From NCBI RefSeq assembly GCF_005869225.1, contig NZ_SWFP01000010.1, forward strand, positions 272,583 to 336,582: a DNA stretch of 64,000 nt, given 5' to 3'. Below, in pieces: positions 1-8,716 of the stretch (position 1 is the first letter of the stretch; the number at the start of each line of letters is the position of its first letter). Made by a program: the position numbers and the translations under genes. Below the pieces are notes generated by a model. The model had not been told where the DNA came from, ran no database searches, and was given only the letters and a program-made list of their open reading frames with translations. The stretch comes from Dyadobacter bucti (lineage in GTDB: Bacteria; Bacteroidota; Bacteroidia; Cytophagales; Spirosomataceae).

Positions 1-671
1 TGGCGGTGATGGACAAAGACGATGCGGCACTGAGCGATCTTGCTGACGAATTCGGTCCCGCCTCGCTGGTAACATTTTCCGGGGATGTCAGGGCGGAAAA
101 AGATGTGAAGCGGGCTCTTGAGGAAACCATTGGCATATTCGGCGATATCCATGCGATCCATAACAACGCGGGTATCGCAAGCCCTTCCAAACCTTTGGAC
201 GAAACAACAGAGGAGGAGTGGGACAATCTGTTTTCAGTCAACCTGAAAAGTGTGTTCTGGACAACGCGCTATGGCATTGCTTCCTTAAAGAAGACCAAAG
301 GCTGCATTCTCAACACAAGCAGTATGGTCGGGGAGATCGGGCAGGACAACCATGCCGCTTACGTGGCTACCAAGGGTGGGATGAACGCGCTCACAAAAGC
401 CATGGCGCTGGATTATGCACCTTTTGGGATACGGGTCAATGCAGTATGCCCGGCGGGCGTCTGGACGCCCATGCTCAGAAAGTGGGCGGCTGAACAGCCC
501 GATCCTTCCGGCATTGAAAAATACCTCGATAACATCCATGCGCTGGGTTATTGTCCGGAGGGGGACGTGGTGGCCGATGCAGCATTGTTTCTGATTTCCG
601 ATGCCGCCAGGTTTATCACGGGCTGCATTATGCCGGTGAGCGGCGGTGCCGAATTGGGATATAAAAAATAG
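1..671 (+). CDS. SDR-family oxidoreductase, 5' end cut by window edge
   Basis: Short-chain dehydrogenase/reductase whose reading frame is already open at base 3, so the N-terminal TGxxxGxG cofactor loop lies outside the window. The visible part has the family landmarks: HNNAGIAS (structural NNAG), NTSSMVG (catalytic Ser), YVATKGG (catalytic Tyr and Lys, YxxxK), the CPAGVWTPM segment after the active site, and the C-terminal GCIMPVSGGAELG typical of the classical family. It stands 6 bp before a mutarotase and a fucose permease, so a role as L-fucose dehydrogenase or 2-keto-3-deoxy-L-fuconate dehydrogenase in oxidative fucose breakdown is likely, but that assignment rests on context only. Confidence 0.88.
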   Translation, partial: AVMDKDDAALSDLADEFGPASLVTFSGDVRAEKDVKRALEETIGIFGDIHAIHNNAGIASPSKPLDETTEEEWDNLFSVNLKSVFWTTRYGIASLKKTKGCILNTSSMVGEIGQDNHAAYVATKGGMNALTKAMALDYAPFGIRVNAVCPAGVWTPMLRKWAAEQPDPSGIEKYLDNIHALGYCPEGDVVADAALFLISDAARFITGCIMPVSGGAELGYKK

Positions 672-677
672 GATGTT

Positions 678-1034
678 ATGGCTTTGAAACGAAGTTGCCT
701 CGCACTGGACCTTGTCGATGACGAAAACCTGATCGCTACTTATGAGCAATACCATCGCCCAGAGCAGATATGGCCGGAAATTCCAGTGGGTATCCGGGAG
801 GCAGGTATTGCGGACATGCAGATTTACCGCATCGGGACCCGGCTGTTTATGATCGTTGACTACGACGAAAACACCAGCCTGAGTGCCGCTTTCGAAAAAA
901 TGGGGACATTTCCCAGGCAGCCGGAGTGGGGGACACTTATGCACGGCTTCCAGAAAATACTCCCGGAAGCGCAGCCGGGCGAACATTGGGCGGAGATGAA
1001 ACCTGTGTTTTTATTAAATGATTGCATACAATGA
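678..1034 (+). CDS. RhaM-type L-rhamnose/L-fucose mutarotase
   Basis: Protein of 118 aa matching the RhaM/DUF718 mutarotase family in length (about 105-115 aa) and in landmarks: YEQYHRPEQIWPEI near the N terminus (the family's His-rich YxxxH..WPE motif), the central MQIYRIGTRLFMIVDY strand pair, and a late W..M segment (PEWGTLMHGFQ). These enzymes interconvert alpha and beta anomers of 6-deoxy sugars. Since the next genes are a fucose symporter and a fucosidase, L-fucose is the likely substrate, by inference. The stop overlaps the fucP start (ATGA), which indicates translational coupling. Confidence 0.85.
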   Translation: MALKRSCLALDLVDDENLIATYEQYHRPEQIWPEIPVGIREAGIADMQIYRIGTRLFMIVDYDENTSLSAAFEKMGTFPRQPEWGTLMHGFQKILPEAQPGEHWAEMKPVFLLNDCIQ

Positions 1035-2287
1035 AAAGCAAGGCAGTAATTGTTCCTTTACTGGTTGTGATGAGCCTGATGTTTATCTGGAATCTCAGCC
1101 GTAACATCAACGATATTTTGATCCCGCACCTGAAAAGGGCGTGTCAGCTGACCGACTTTCAGTCTTCTCTGATCCAGTCTGCATTTTTTGGCGGGTACTT
1201 TCTGCTGGCTTTGCCGGTAGGGCAGTTTATCAGCAAATATGGCTATAAGGCAGGAATGGTTGCCGGGCTGCTGACGGCCGCTGCCGGTGCGTTTCTGTTT
1301 TTTCCGGCCGCCGATACCCGCTACTATCCGCTTTTTCTGGGCGCGCTTTTTATCATGGCCGCCGGTTTTACCTTTCTGGAAGTTACGGCTACTCCTTACA
1401 TTTCAGTCCTTGGCGACCCCGACCGGGCGTCGAGCAGGCTGAGCCTGGCTTCTGCGGTAGGATCGCTCGGGGCAACGATCGGTCCGTTTGTCGGCAGCCG
1501 TTTTTTGCTGCATGCCACGGAAGTCCCGCCTTCGGTGGTTGCACAGTTTGATCCCGGTCAGCTTGAACAATATCTCAATGCCGAAGCACATCTGGTGAAA
1601 ACGCCCTATCTGAGCCTAGGAGGGCTGTTTTTGGTGATTGGCGCATTGCTGTATTTTATAAAACTTCCCAAAATCCAGGAGGGCGGGGAGAGAGCCGGAA
1701 GCATCCGGTCCGTGTTTCAGTTCCGGCATACGGTACTGGGGGCATTGGGTGTATTCTGTTATCTGGGTGCGGAAGTAGGCATCGTCAGTTTTATGATCCG
1801 GTATGCAAAATCGTCCGGGATCATCGGATTGACAGAACAGGACGCTGCGCTTTTTATCACTTTTTATATGGCTCTGGTGCTGCTTGGGCGGCTGGCCGGC
1901 GCATACTGGCTCCGCAAATTGAACCCGTCTGCCATGCTGGCCACATGTTCAGCTGCTGCCGCCGGCTTGATCTTCCTGTCGATGCTGAGCAGCGGTTATG
2001 TGTCGGTATATGCCCTTTCTTTTGTGGGCCTTTTTACTTCCGTCATGTATCCTATCCTTTTCACGCTGAGTATCAAAGACCTTGGCATTTATACCAAACC
2101 AGGTTCATCCCTGATCATCATGAGCATTGTGGGCGGGGCGGTGGTACCGCCGGTGATGGGGCTGCTTTCAGACTCATTCGGCATCAAACCGGCTTTTGTG
2201 ATCCCGGTGATCTGCTATGCTTACCTGATCTATTATGCGAGAGCCGGGCACGTGGTGTCGCCCGTACCCGCATCCTCAACCCATTAA
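1031..2287 (+). CDS. fucP: L-fucose:H+ symporter, MFS
   Basis: Major-facilitator permease of 418 aa with about 12 hydrophobic segments. The N-terminal MFIWNLSRNINDILIPHLK and the SAFFGGYFLLALPVGQF helix are characteristic of the FucP subfamily (fucose/glucose/galactose symporters), as is FLEVTATPYISVLGDP after helix 4. It brings sugar across the inner membrane. The ATG at 1031 was chosen because it forms an ATGA overlap with the mutarotase stop; an in-frame TTG at 1022 adds only three residues. FucP against related hexose permeases cannot be decided from motifs alone, but the mutarotase and fucosidase neighbours favour fucose. Confidence 0.88.
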   Translation: MKSKAVIVPLLVVMSLMFIWNLSRNINDILIPHLKRACQLTDFQSSLIQSAFFGGYFLLALPVGQFISKYGYKAGMVAGLLTAAAGAFLFFPAADTRYYPLFLGALFIMAAGFTFLEVTATPYISVLGDPDRASSRLSLASAVGSLGATIGPFVGSRFLLHATEVPPSVVAQFDPGQLEQYLNAEAHLVKTPYLSLGGLFLVIGALLYFIKLPKIQEGGERAGSIRSVFQFRHTVLGALGVFCYLGAEVGIVSFMIRYAKSSGIIGLTEQDAALFITFYMALVLLGRLAGAYWLRKLNPSAMLATCSAAAAGLIFLSMLSSGYVSVYALSFVGLFTSVMYPILFTLSIKDLGIYTKPGSSLIIMSIVGGAVVPPVMGLLSDSFGIKPAFVIPVICYAYLIYYARAGHVVSPVPASSTH

Positions 2288-2315
2288 AGATAAAAATTCC
2301 TAAACCCACTTTTTT

Positions 2316-4046
2316 ATGAAAAAATACATTCTTGCAATCCTTTTGTTAACCTTTGGTTTCCAGGGTTTTTCTCAAAATGAAATGCCCCTTTCACAGCGAC
2401 TGAAATGGTGGCAGGATTCCAAAATGGGCCTCTTTATACACTGGGGGCCTGTTTCGCTGATAGGTAAGGAGATCAGCTGGTCACGGGAAGGTTACGGGAA
2501 AGCGAAGTATGATTCCCTTTACATGCGGTTTAATCCCAAAAAATTTGATGCGAAAGCCTGGGTAGCGCTGGCGAAAGCTTCGGGCATGAAATATATCGTG
2601 CTTACGGCGAAGCACCATGATGGTTTTTGTCTTTTTGATACCAAAACCACCGGTTACAACATCATGAATACGCCCTTCGGCCGGGATGTCTGCAAAGAAC
2701 TGGCGGAGGCAGCGCACGAGGCCAATATGCCGATCTGCTGGTATTTTTCGGTCGCCGACTGGAAAGATCCGGATTGCCGTAACCCGCAAACCAATGATGT
2801 TTTTTCAGAAAGGGTGTTGAAACAGGTGCAGGAATTGCTCACCAGCTACGGAAAAATTAGCCTTTTATGGATCGATTTTGAAGGCTGGCCGAGTCCGGTA
2901 CAGCCCAAAAAAGTCTATGACCTGGCCAGGAAATTACAGCCCGGAATCATCATCAACAACCGTCTCGAACCCTTTACGCCGGACGAGTCACACGGCTATA
3001 TCGGCAAGTATGCAGACTATGCCACTCCCGAAGGCTTTGTGGCGGGATATGGAAAAACTGCCTGGGAAACCTGCACCAATATGGGCCACCAGTGGGCGTG
3101 GAAGTTCAATGACAAGCCCCGCAGCCTGAAAGAATCGGTGCACACGCTGCTGCGTTGTGTAGGCGGGAATGGTAACCTGCTGTTTAACATCGGCCCTGAC
3201 AGCTCCGGGATTTTTCCGGCTGATTTTGCGGCAAGAGCGCGTGAAATGGGAAGCTGGATCACTAAAAACGAACCAGCTATCTATGGTACCAAAGGCGGCG
3301 TCTACACACCCTCCGACGATTATGTCAGCTCGTTCAAAGGCGATAAACTGTATGTTCATTTGCTGAATTCCTCGCGCAATGATCTGGAATTGCCGGGTAT
3401 GCAGGCAAGAGTCAAAAGTGCAGCCCTTGTTGACGGAACAAAGATCACTTTTACCCAGACCGACAAGGGCGTTAAGCTGAATTTTCCCAAAGATAAAATC
3501 GATTCCGTTGCGACCATTGCTGTACTGACGACAGACCGGGATCTGGCTGGACTGACGCCGATTATTCCGTTTTCAAAATCAAAATCGATGGGTTATGCTA
3601 AAAACGCTACCGCGTCGAGTTCGGTCGGGCAGTTTTACCACGATCCTGCCGCTGCATTTGACGATAATCCCAGAACGGTATGGAAAATAGGGCGGAGGAA
3701 AGACGTTGATTTCAATCAGTATTATGGCAAAAATATACATTACCTCTCGGAGGAAGTGATGTCGTTGTACGAACCTTCGGGCTGGCTGGAAACAGATCTG
3801 GGCGCGCCGGCGACCGTCGGGAAAATCAAGCTGGGCGAGACAAAAAGCAGTAATTCGGAGATCAAGAAATTCGAAGTGCAGTACCAGTCGGCGGGCAAGT
3901 GGGTGAAGCTGGCAGAGGATACCAGAATGGGTACATGGGAGAAGACCTTTACTCCCGTGACAGCACAGAAATTCAGGCTGGTTATACACGAGTATCATGG
4001 GTATTTTGGCATCAACGAATTCCAGCTTTTCCCGCCGGATAAATAA
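2316..4046 (+). CDS. Secreted alpha-L-fucosidase, GH29, with discoidin-like C-terminal domain
   Basis: Protein of 576 aa that starts with a clear signal peptide (MKKYILAILLLTFGFQGFSQ). The GH29 catalytic core runs to about residue 330 and shows KMGLFIHWGP, the YIVLTAKHHDGF strand, and ISLLWIDFEGW, in which Asp187 is in the position of the GH29 nucleophile. After a linker (about 330-430) the last 150 residues (NATASSSVGQFYHDPAAAFD to HGYFGINEFQL) resemble an F5/8 type C carbohydrate-binding domain. It releases L-fucose from glycans in the periplasm or outside the cell for the symporter encoded 29 bp upstream. The general acid cannot be placed with confidence, as usual in this family. Confidence 0.92.
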   Translation: MKKYILAILLLTFGFQGFSQNEMPLSQRLKWWQDSKMGLFIHWGPVSLIGKEISWSREGYGKAKYDSLYMRFNPKKFDAKAWVALAKASGMKYIVLTAKHHDGFCLFDTKTTGYNIMNTPFGRDVCKELAEAAHEANMPICWYFSVADWKDPDCRNPQTNDVFSERVLKQVQELLTSYGKISLLWIDFEGWPSPVQPKKVYDLARKLQPGIIINNRLEPFTPDESHGYIGKYADYATPEGFVAGYGKTAWETCTNMGHQWAWKFNDKPRSLKESVHTLLRCVGGNGNLLFNIGPDSSGIFPADFAARAREMGSWITKNEPAIYGTKGGVYTPSDDYVSSFKGDKLYVHLLNSSRNDLELPGMQARVKSAALVDGTKITFTQTDKGVKLNFPKDKIDSVATIAVLTTDRDLAGLTPIIPFSKSKSMGYAKNATASSSVGQFYHDPAAAFDDNPRTVWKIGRRKDVDFNQYYGKNIHYLSEEVMSLYEPSGWLETDLGAPATVGKIKLGETKSSNSEIKKFEVQYQSAGKWVKLAEDTRMGTWEKTFTPVTAQKFRLVIHEYHGYFGINEFQLFPPDK

Positions 4047-4069
4047 CGCTGGCAGTTTTTACCAAAATC

Positions 4070-4107
4070 GCGGCCAATACCTAGTTTTATACTTAGGTAT
4101 TGGTCGC
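4070..4107 (+). terminator. Hairpin after fucosidase, overlapping a urea-type motif
   Basis: GCGGCCAATACCTA (4070-4083) pairs with TAGGTATTGGTCGC (4094-4107): a 14-bp stem with one G-U pair and a 10-nt loop, starting 24 bp after the fucosidase stop and followed by a short T tract. It fits a transcription terminator. Its right arm contains ATACTTAGGTAT (4089-4100), identical to the 12-mer before ureA at 13988-13999, so it may also be a protein-binding site for the divergently used urea regulon. Confidence 0.6.
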
Positions 4108-4274
4108 TTTGCATTTGGTAACTAAGTAAAATCAGAATCCTCCAAGCTTCAATTGTTTTATCAAAGTATCACATCTGTTCATCTCATAAACCACTAATAT
4201 TGAGATTAATATCATAATTATAATATTAATTGTAATCTTTTCCATGATTTTCAAAAATTCGTTTAAATAAGTTG

Positions 4275-4319
4275 TTACATACGTAATTGTTCATTAATGT
4301 TGTATAAATACTTACGTAA
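4275..4319. promoter_or_regulatory. Two operator-like repeats before porin/urt operon
   Basis: TTACATACGTAA (4275-4286) and ATACTTACGTAA (4308-4319) are two copies of one short palindrome, 33 bp apart (about three helical turns), ending 17 bp before the porin start. The second agrees with the ATACYTASGTAT pattern found before the sensor kinase and ureA at all but the last base. They are probably binding sites for the response regulator encoded in this cluster; this is inferred from recurrence and position only. Confidence 0.5.
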
Positions 4320-4336
4320 TAAAAACTTATAACGAC

Positions 4337-5623
4337 ATGAGAAGATTCATTCTATGTGTAAGTGTACTGCTCGCTTCCATGCACAATCTGGCTTCTGCTG
4401 CCGACGTGCCTGACGAAAGCGACAAGAAATCAGCCCGGAAAGCCCGGTTGCTGCGCGAATTTGCAAACGCCGCCGCACAGCCCGATTCTGCGGGCATGAA
4501 CGCAGCTGAGCCGGAGGAATTCAAACCCTCCATCCACGTGGGTGCGATCGTGCACATGTTTGCTTCCGCCGAGCAGTCGGCATTCGGCGGTTCGGCCAGC
4601 GCCGATGCAAAGGACTGGAACAAAGGCTTTTCGCTTTATCGCGCCAGGGTACTGGTAGGCGGGCAGCTCTCCAAGAAAGGCAGCTTCTTTATGGAAACGG
4701 ACCTTCCTTCGCCCATCGGGATACAATTGGGCGAGAACACCAAAAACGTGAAAGTAGCGCCTATTTTGCTCGATGCGCAGTATGAATATGCGTTTTCAAA
4801 TGAATTTCAGCTGGTGGCGGGCATGCAGCTGGTTTCCAATAACCGCAATGGTCTGCAGGGCGCGGCCGGTTTGATGGCCAATGATTTCACTTACTTCCAA
4901 TACCCTTACAATATGTTCGCCGACAGTCCTTTGCAGGGAAATTTTGGTCGTGACCTGGGTGTCAATGCAAGGGGTTTTCTCCTGAAAAACAAGCTCGAAT
5001 ATCGCCTGGGCGCATTCACCGGCAGAAACCTGGACGGTCAGGCTCCGCTGCGTATAGTGGGTCGCGTTGCTTACAATTTCCTTGACCCTGAAAAAGATTA
5101 TTACTATGCCGGTACCAAGCTCGGCGCCGGAAACACATTCGCCTGGGGCGCCGGATTTGACGCGCAGGGTTCTTACAGCAATTTCGGAACGGATGTTTTT
5201 ATCGATAAAAAAGCCGGAAGCGCAGGCTCTGTGACGTTAAATGCCGCATTTCAGTATATGACGGGTGGTACCAATGTGAATTCCAAATATTCTTTTGCAG
5301 GGTTGATTCCCCGCCAGACCGTCCAGTTCCTGGAATTGGGATATTATTTCACCAAATCGCGCCTGCAACCATGGGTAAGGTATGAAAATCAGAACATTTC
5401 GGCCAAAAAGGAGCAGGTAGGCTCGGAGCTGGTCGAGGATTTTGACAAGGCACATTCCAGCAAGGTTTTCGGGGGAGGGCTCAACTACTTTTTCGCGGGC
5501 AGCACTACCAATCTGCGTTTATCGTACGTAGCCCGCCAGCACAATTTCGCCAACGCTTCGGGCGATTATTCCAGCAAATCCTACGGCCAGTTTTGGTTGC
5601 AGGTTCAGTTTTTCATATTTTGA
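4337..5623 (+). CDS. Outer-membrane porin (FmdC-like role), probably for urea or amides
   Basis: Protein of 428 aa with a signal peptide (MRRFILCVSVLLASMHNLASA) and then alternating polar/aromatic stretches that look like amphipathic beta strands (for example FSLYRARVLVGGQLSKKGSF and FLELGYYFTKSRLQPWVRYE). It ends in QFWLQVQFFIF, a C-terminal aromatic residue as in outer-membrane barrels. The phosphate-selective porin O/P group is the nearest type I recognise. It directly precedes the urea ABC transporter genes. In Methylophilus a porin, FmdC, is encoded next to UrtABC-like amide/urea transport genes, which supports a role in letting urea or short amides across the outer membrane. Substrate is inferred. 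Confidence 0.75.
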   Translation: MRRFILCVSVLLASMHNLASAADVPDESDKKSARKARLLREFANAAAQPDSAGMNAAEPEEFKPSIHVGAIVHMFASAEQSAFGGSASADAKDWNKGFSLYRARVLVGGQLSKKGSFFMETDLPSPIGIQLGENTKNVKVAPILLDAQYEYAFSNEFQLVAGMQLVSNNRNGLQGAAGLMANDFTYFQYPYNMFADSPLQGNFGRDLGVNARGFLLKNKLEYRLGAFTGRNLDGQAPLRIVGRVAYNFLDPEKDYYYAGTKLGAGNTFAWGAGFDAQGSYSNFGTDVFIDKKAGSAGSVTLNAAFQYMTGGTNVNSKYSFAGLIPRQTVQFLELGYYFTKSRLQPWVRYENQNISAKKEQVGSELVEDFDKAHSSKVFGGGLNYFFAGSTTNLRLSYVARQHNFANASGDYSSKSYGQFWLQVQFFIF

Positions 5624-5693
5624 CAAAATGCAGCACATATAGGGAACAGGATTACAAAAATTTTCACTCAATCACTATTTAAAATACTAACTC

Positions 5694-6998
5694 ATGAAAA
5701 CAATAAAAATCCATCAATGGAGTGTGGCATTGCTTGCGCTGGTGATGATACTTTCAGGATGCGGCGGCAGCGGCTCGGGCGAGCAGAAAGACAGCGAGCA
5801 GGAAACGGTAAAGATCGGTATCCTGCATTCTCTGAGCGGAACGATGGCTATTTCCGAAGTTTCCCTGAAAGATGTGGTGCTCATGGCCGTTGACGAGATC
5901 AATGCAAAAGGTGGGGTACTGGGCAAAAAAATAGAGCCTGTGATCGTCGATCCGGCTTCGGATTGGGACCTTTTTGCTGAAAAATCAAAAGAACTGCTGC
6001 TGGATAAAAAAGTATCTGCCGTTTTCGGTTGCTGGACTTCTGTTTCCCGCAAATCGGTGCTGCCGGTGTTCGAGGAAAACAACGGGCTGCTTTTTTATCC
6101 GGTACAATATGAAGGCGAAGAGTGCTCTACCAGTGTGATTTACACGGGTGCTACGCCCAACCAGCAGTTGATCCCTGCTGCCGAATATATGATGAGCGAA
6201 GAAGGCGGCGGCTATAAAAAATTCTATCTGCTGGGTACCGACTACGTTTTCCCGCGCACAGCCAACAAGATCCTGAAAGCGTTTCTGCTTTCCAAAGGAG
6301 TGCCTGCCGAAAACATCGTGGAAGAGTATACGCCATTCCATCACCAGGATTATCAGACGATCGTTTCAAAAGTAAAACAGTTTGCGGCGGGCGGAAAAGC
6401 TTGCGTGCTTTCGACGATCAACGGTGATTCCAATGTGCCTTTTTACAAAGAATTCGCCAATCAGGGCCTTTCAGCGGCTACTTGCCCGATCATGGCATTC
6501 TCGGTTGCGGAAGATGAACTGCGTGCAACGGATACGGAATTCCTGGTAGGCCACCTGGCGGCGTGGAATTATTTCCAGTCGATGGAATCGGCGGAGAACA
6601 AGAAATTTGTAGAGGATTTCAGGGCATTCTGCAAGAAAAACAACCTGCCCGGCGGCGACAAGCGTGTAACGGACGATCCGATCTGCTGGGCTTACACAGG
6701 TGTGTACCTTTGGGCGAAAGCAGCTGAAAAAGCAGGTTCTTTCGAAGTTTCCAAAGTACGCCCGGCTTTATATGGTCTGGAATTTGCCTCGCCCGACGGA
6801 CTGGTAAAAATGGATACCAAAAATCACCACCTCGCGAAGCCTGTGATGATCGGGGAGATCAAGCCCGACGGACAATTTGATATCATCTGGAAATCGACGG
6901 GACTTGTAAATCCGGAACCCTGGTCGAAACTGACGTCGCCCGATAAAGACTGCGACCATGTTGCCCATGGCGGAACGTATACGGTAGCCCGGAACTAG
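5694..6998 (+). CDS. urtA: Urea ABC transporter substrate-binding lipoprotein
   Basis: Protein of 434 aa with a lipoprotein signal ending in LSGC (Cys23), so it is membrane-anchored rather than free. It has the type 1 periplasmic binding fold of amino-acid/urea receptors: VKIGILHSLSGTMAISE at the start of the mature domain, the AVFGCWTSVSRKSVLPVFEE segment, LLFYPVQYEGEECS, and the late HHLAKPVMIGEI. These stretches are typical of UrtA rather than of LivK-type leucine receptors. The permease and ATPase genes urtBCDE follow at once in the order usual for urea importers. Confidence 0.93.
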   Translation: MKTIKIHQWSVALLALVMILSGCGGSGSGEQKDSEQETVKIGILHSLSGTMAISEVSLKDVVLMAVDEINAKGGVLGKKIEPVIVDPASDWDLFAEKSKELLLDKKVSAVFGCWTSVSRKSVLPVFEENNGLLFYPVQYEGEECSTSVIYTGATPNQQLIPAAEYMMSEEGGGYKKFYLLGTDYVFPRTANKILKAFLLSKGVPAENIVEEYTPFHHQDYQTIVSKVKQFAAGGKACVLSTINGDSNVPFYKEFANQGLSAATCPIMAFSVAEDELRATDTEFLVGHLAAWNYFQSMESAENKKFVEDFRAFCKKNNLPGGDKRVTDDPICWAYTGVYLWAKAAEKAGSFEVSKVRPALYGLEFASPDGLVKMDTKNHHLAKPVMIGEIKPDGQFDIIWKSTGLVNPEPWSKLTSPDKDCDHVAHGGTYTVARN

Positions 6999-7022
6999 CT
7001 ATTTCTCCTAAATTTTCAAGTT

Positions 7023-8672
7023 ATGAACTACACGATCAAAGTGTGGGCAGGGATTGCTCTGTGCCTGCTGATGGGGAAAAATGCTGCTGCGCAGTCGGAT
7101 AGCATCGGTATTCTCATCAGTCAGGTGCTCGATCCGCCCCATGATTCGGCCAGGAGCATGGCTTTGCACAAGCTCGTAGCGCTTCGGGATGCATCCTCAT
7201 TCCCGTTTCTCGGGGCTGTTAACGACAAGAAGATCTACGTACGTGAAGGGAAACCCGTAACCACGGGAGAAGAAACAGGCGAGGACAGCGGCATTTTCCC
7301 ATTGTATAACCTTTATCCTGAAAATACCCCTGTAACCGATGCATCCGGAAAACCGGTTGCCGCCGAAGCCGGGTCTTTGCAAAAAGTGGATATTTCGCGT
7401 ACCGACCGCCTTTCGCTCGGTCCGGTCCTGGCCTATCTCAACCTCGCCAATCCCGATCCGAAAAAGAGGATCATTGCTTACGGACAGTTGCTGACAACTT
7501 CGGATTCTTCCAAAATGAACATCCTGGCGGAAGCCCTGCAACTGGAAAAAGACAAGGATGCATTGACCGCGGGCAAAGAGATATTATTCCAGATGAAGCT
7601 CAATGCCTCATTATCTGAAACCGAAGCGCAGGCTTATATCGACAGCCTGGACAGCAACTGGGGCGAAAACGTGACCAATATTTTGCAGGATTATGCGGCT
7701 TCCGCAAAACTGCCCGCAGCCAAAGCCTACGCAGCCGGGAAAGTAACAGCCCTGGAAACGCTTCAAAGCCGGATCGAGAAAGCACAGAACCTTTTCAGCG
7801 GGATCAGCCTGGGAAGTATCCTCATCCTGATCGCATTGGGGCTGGCCATTGTATACGGCCTGGCCGGTATTATCAATATGGCCCACGGCGAATTTATGAT
7901 GATCGGCGCTTATGCCACTTTTTGCATGCAATCTCTTTTTATCGATACGCTCGGCATCAATTCGGATATGTTCTTTTTTGTGTCGCTGCCTGTATCGTTT
8001 TTGATAGCCGGAGTTTTTGGGTTGATACTGGAAAAGCTGGTAATCAGGCATTTGTATTCTCGTCCGCTGGAAAGTCTGCTGGCGACCTGGGGTGTGAGCC
8101 TCATTCTGGTACAATTGGCAAGAAGCATTTTCGGGGATCTTACGGCTGTGAAAGCACCGTCGTTTCTGGCAGGCGGCTGGCAAGTGATGCCACACCTGAT
8201 CCTGCCATTTAACCGGCTTTTTATCATCGGGCTGACGATCGTAGTGGTGTCGTTGACATACCTCATGTTATACAGAAGCCGGCTGGGCATCCGCATCAGG
8301 GCTGTGACCCAGAACCGCAGTATGAGCTCGTGCCTCGGGGTGGAAACCCGCAAAGTGGACGCCATTACCTTTTTTCTCGGCTCCGGGCTGGCAGGGCTGG
8401 CGGGCTGCGCCATGACGCTCATCGGTAACGTGGTACCCGATATGGGACAAACCTACATTGTCGATTCGTTTTTGGTAGTGGTGACGGGTGGCGTAGGGAA
8501 AATCGCCGGCGCGATCGTTTCCGGGCTGGGCATCGGCTTCCTGACAAAAGTTTTGGAATCGTTTTATGAAGCTGTGTACGGCAAAGTGCTCATTCTCGCG
8601 CTCATCATCATATTCCTTCAATTCAAGCCCAGGGGGCTATTTCCCGACAAGGGCCGGATTGCCGAGGACTGA
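7023..8672 (+). CDS. urtB: Urea ABC transporter permease UrtB
   Basis: Protein of 549 aa made of a signal peptide, a soluble N-terminal region (about 25-255) rich in charged helices, and then a LivH-type permease of about eight membrane segments starting at SLGSILILIALGLAIVYGLAGIINMAHGEFMMIGAY. The long extracytoplasmic extension is a known feature of UrtB and separates it from plain LivH proteins of about 300 aa. The cytoplasmic coupling segment is RSRLGIRIRAVTQNRSMSSCLGV. It pairs with UrtC to form the inner-membrane channel. It lies 24 bp after urtA. Confidence 0.92.
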   Translation: MNYTIKVWAGIALCLLMGKNAAAQSDSIGILISQVLDPPHDSARSMALHKLVALRDASSFPFLGAVNDKKIYVREGKPVTTGEETGEDSGIFPLYNLYPENTPVTDASGKPVAAEAGSLQKVDISRTDRLSLGPVLAYLNLANPDPKKRIIAYGQLLTTSDSSKMNILAEALQLEKDKDALTAGKEILFQMKLNASLSETEAQAYIDSLDSNWGENVTNILQDYAASAKLPAAKAYAAGKVTALETLQSRIEKAQNLFSGISLGSILILIALGLAIVYGLAGIINMAHGEFMMIGAYATFCMQSLFIDTLGINSDMFFFVSLPVSFLIAGVFGLILEKLVIRHLYSRPLESLLATWGVSLILVQLARSIFGDLTAVKAPSFLAGGWQVMPHLILPFNRLFIIGLTIVVVSLTYLMLYRSRLGIRIRAVTQNRSMSSCLGVETRKVDAITFFLGSGLAGLAGCAMTLIGNVVPDMGQTYIVDSFLVVVTGGVGKIAGAIVSGLGIGFLTKVLESFYEAVYGKVLILALIIIFLQFKPRGLFPDKGRIAED

Positions 8673-8716
8673 CATTCCTGCATCAAATTTTTGCACAAAT
8701 CATTTCAAAACCAACC

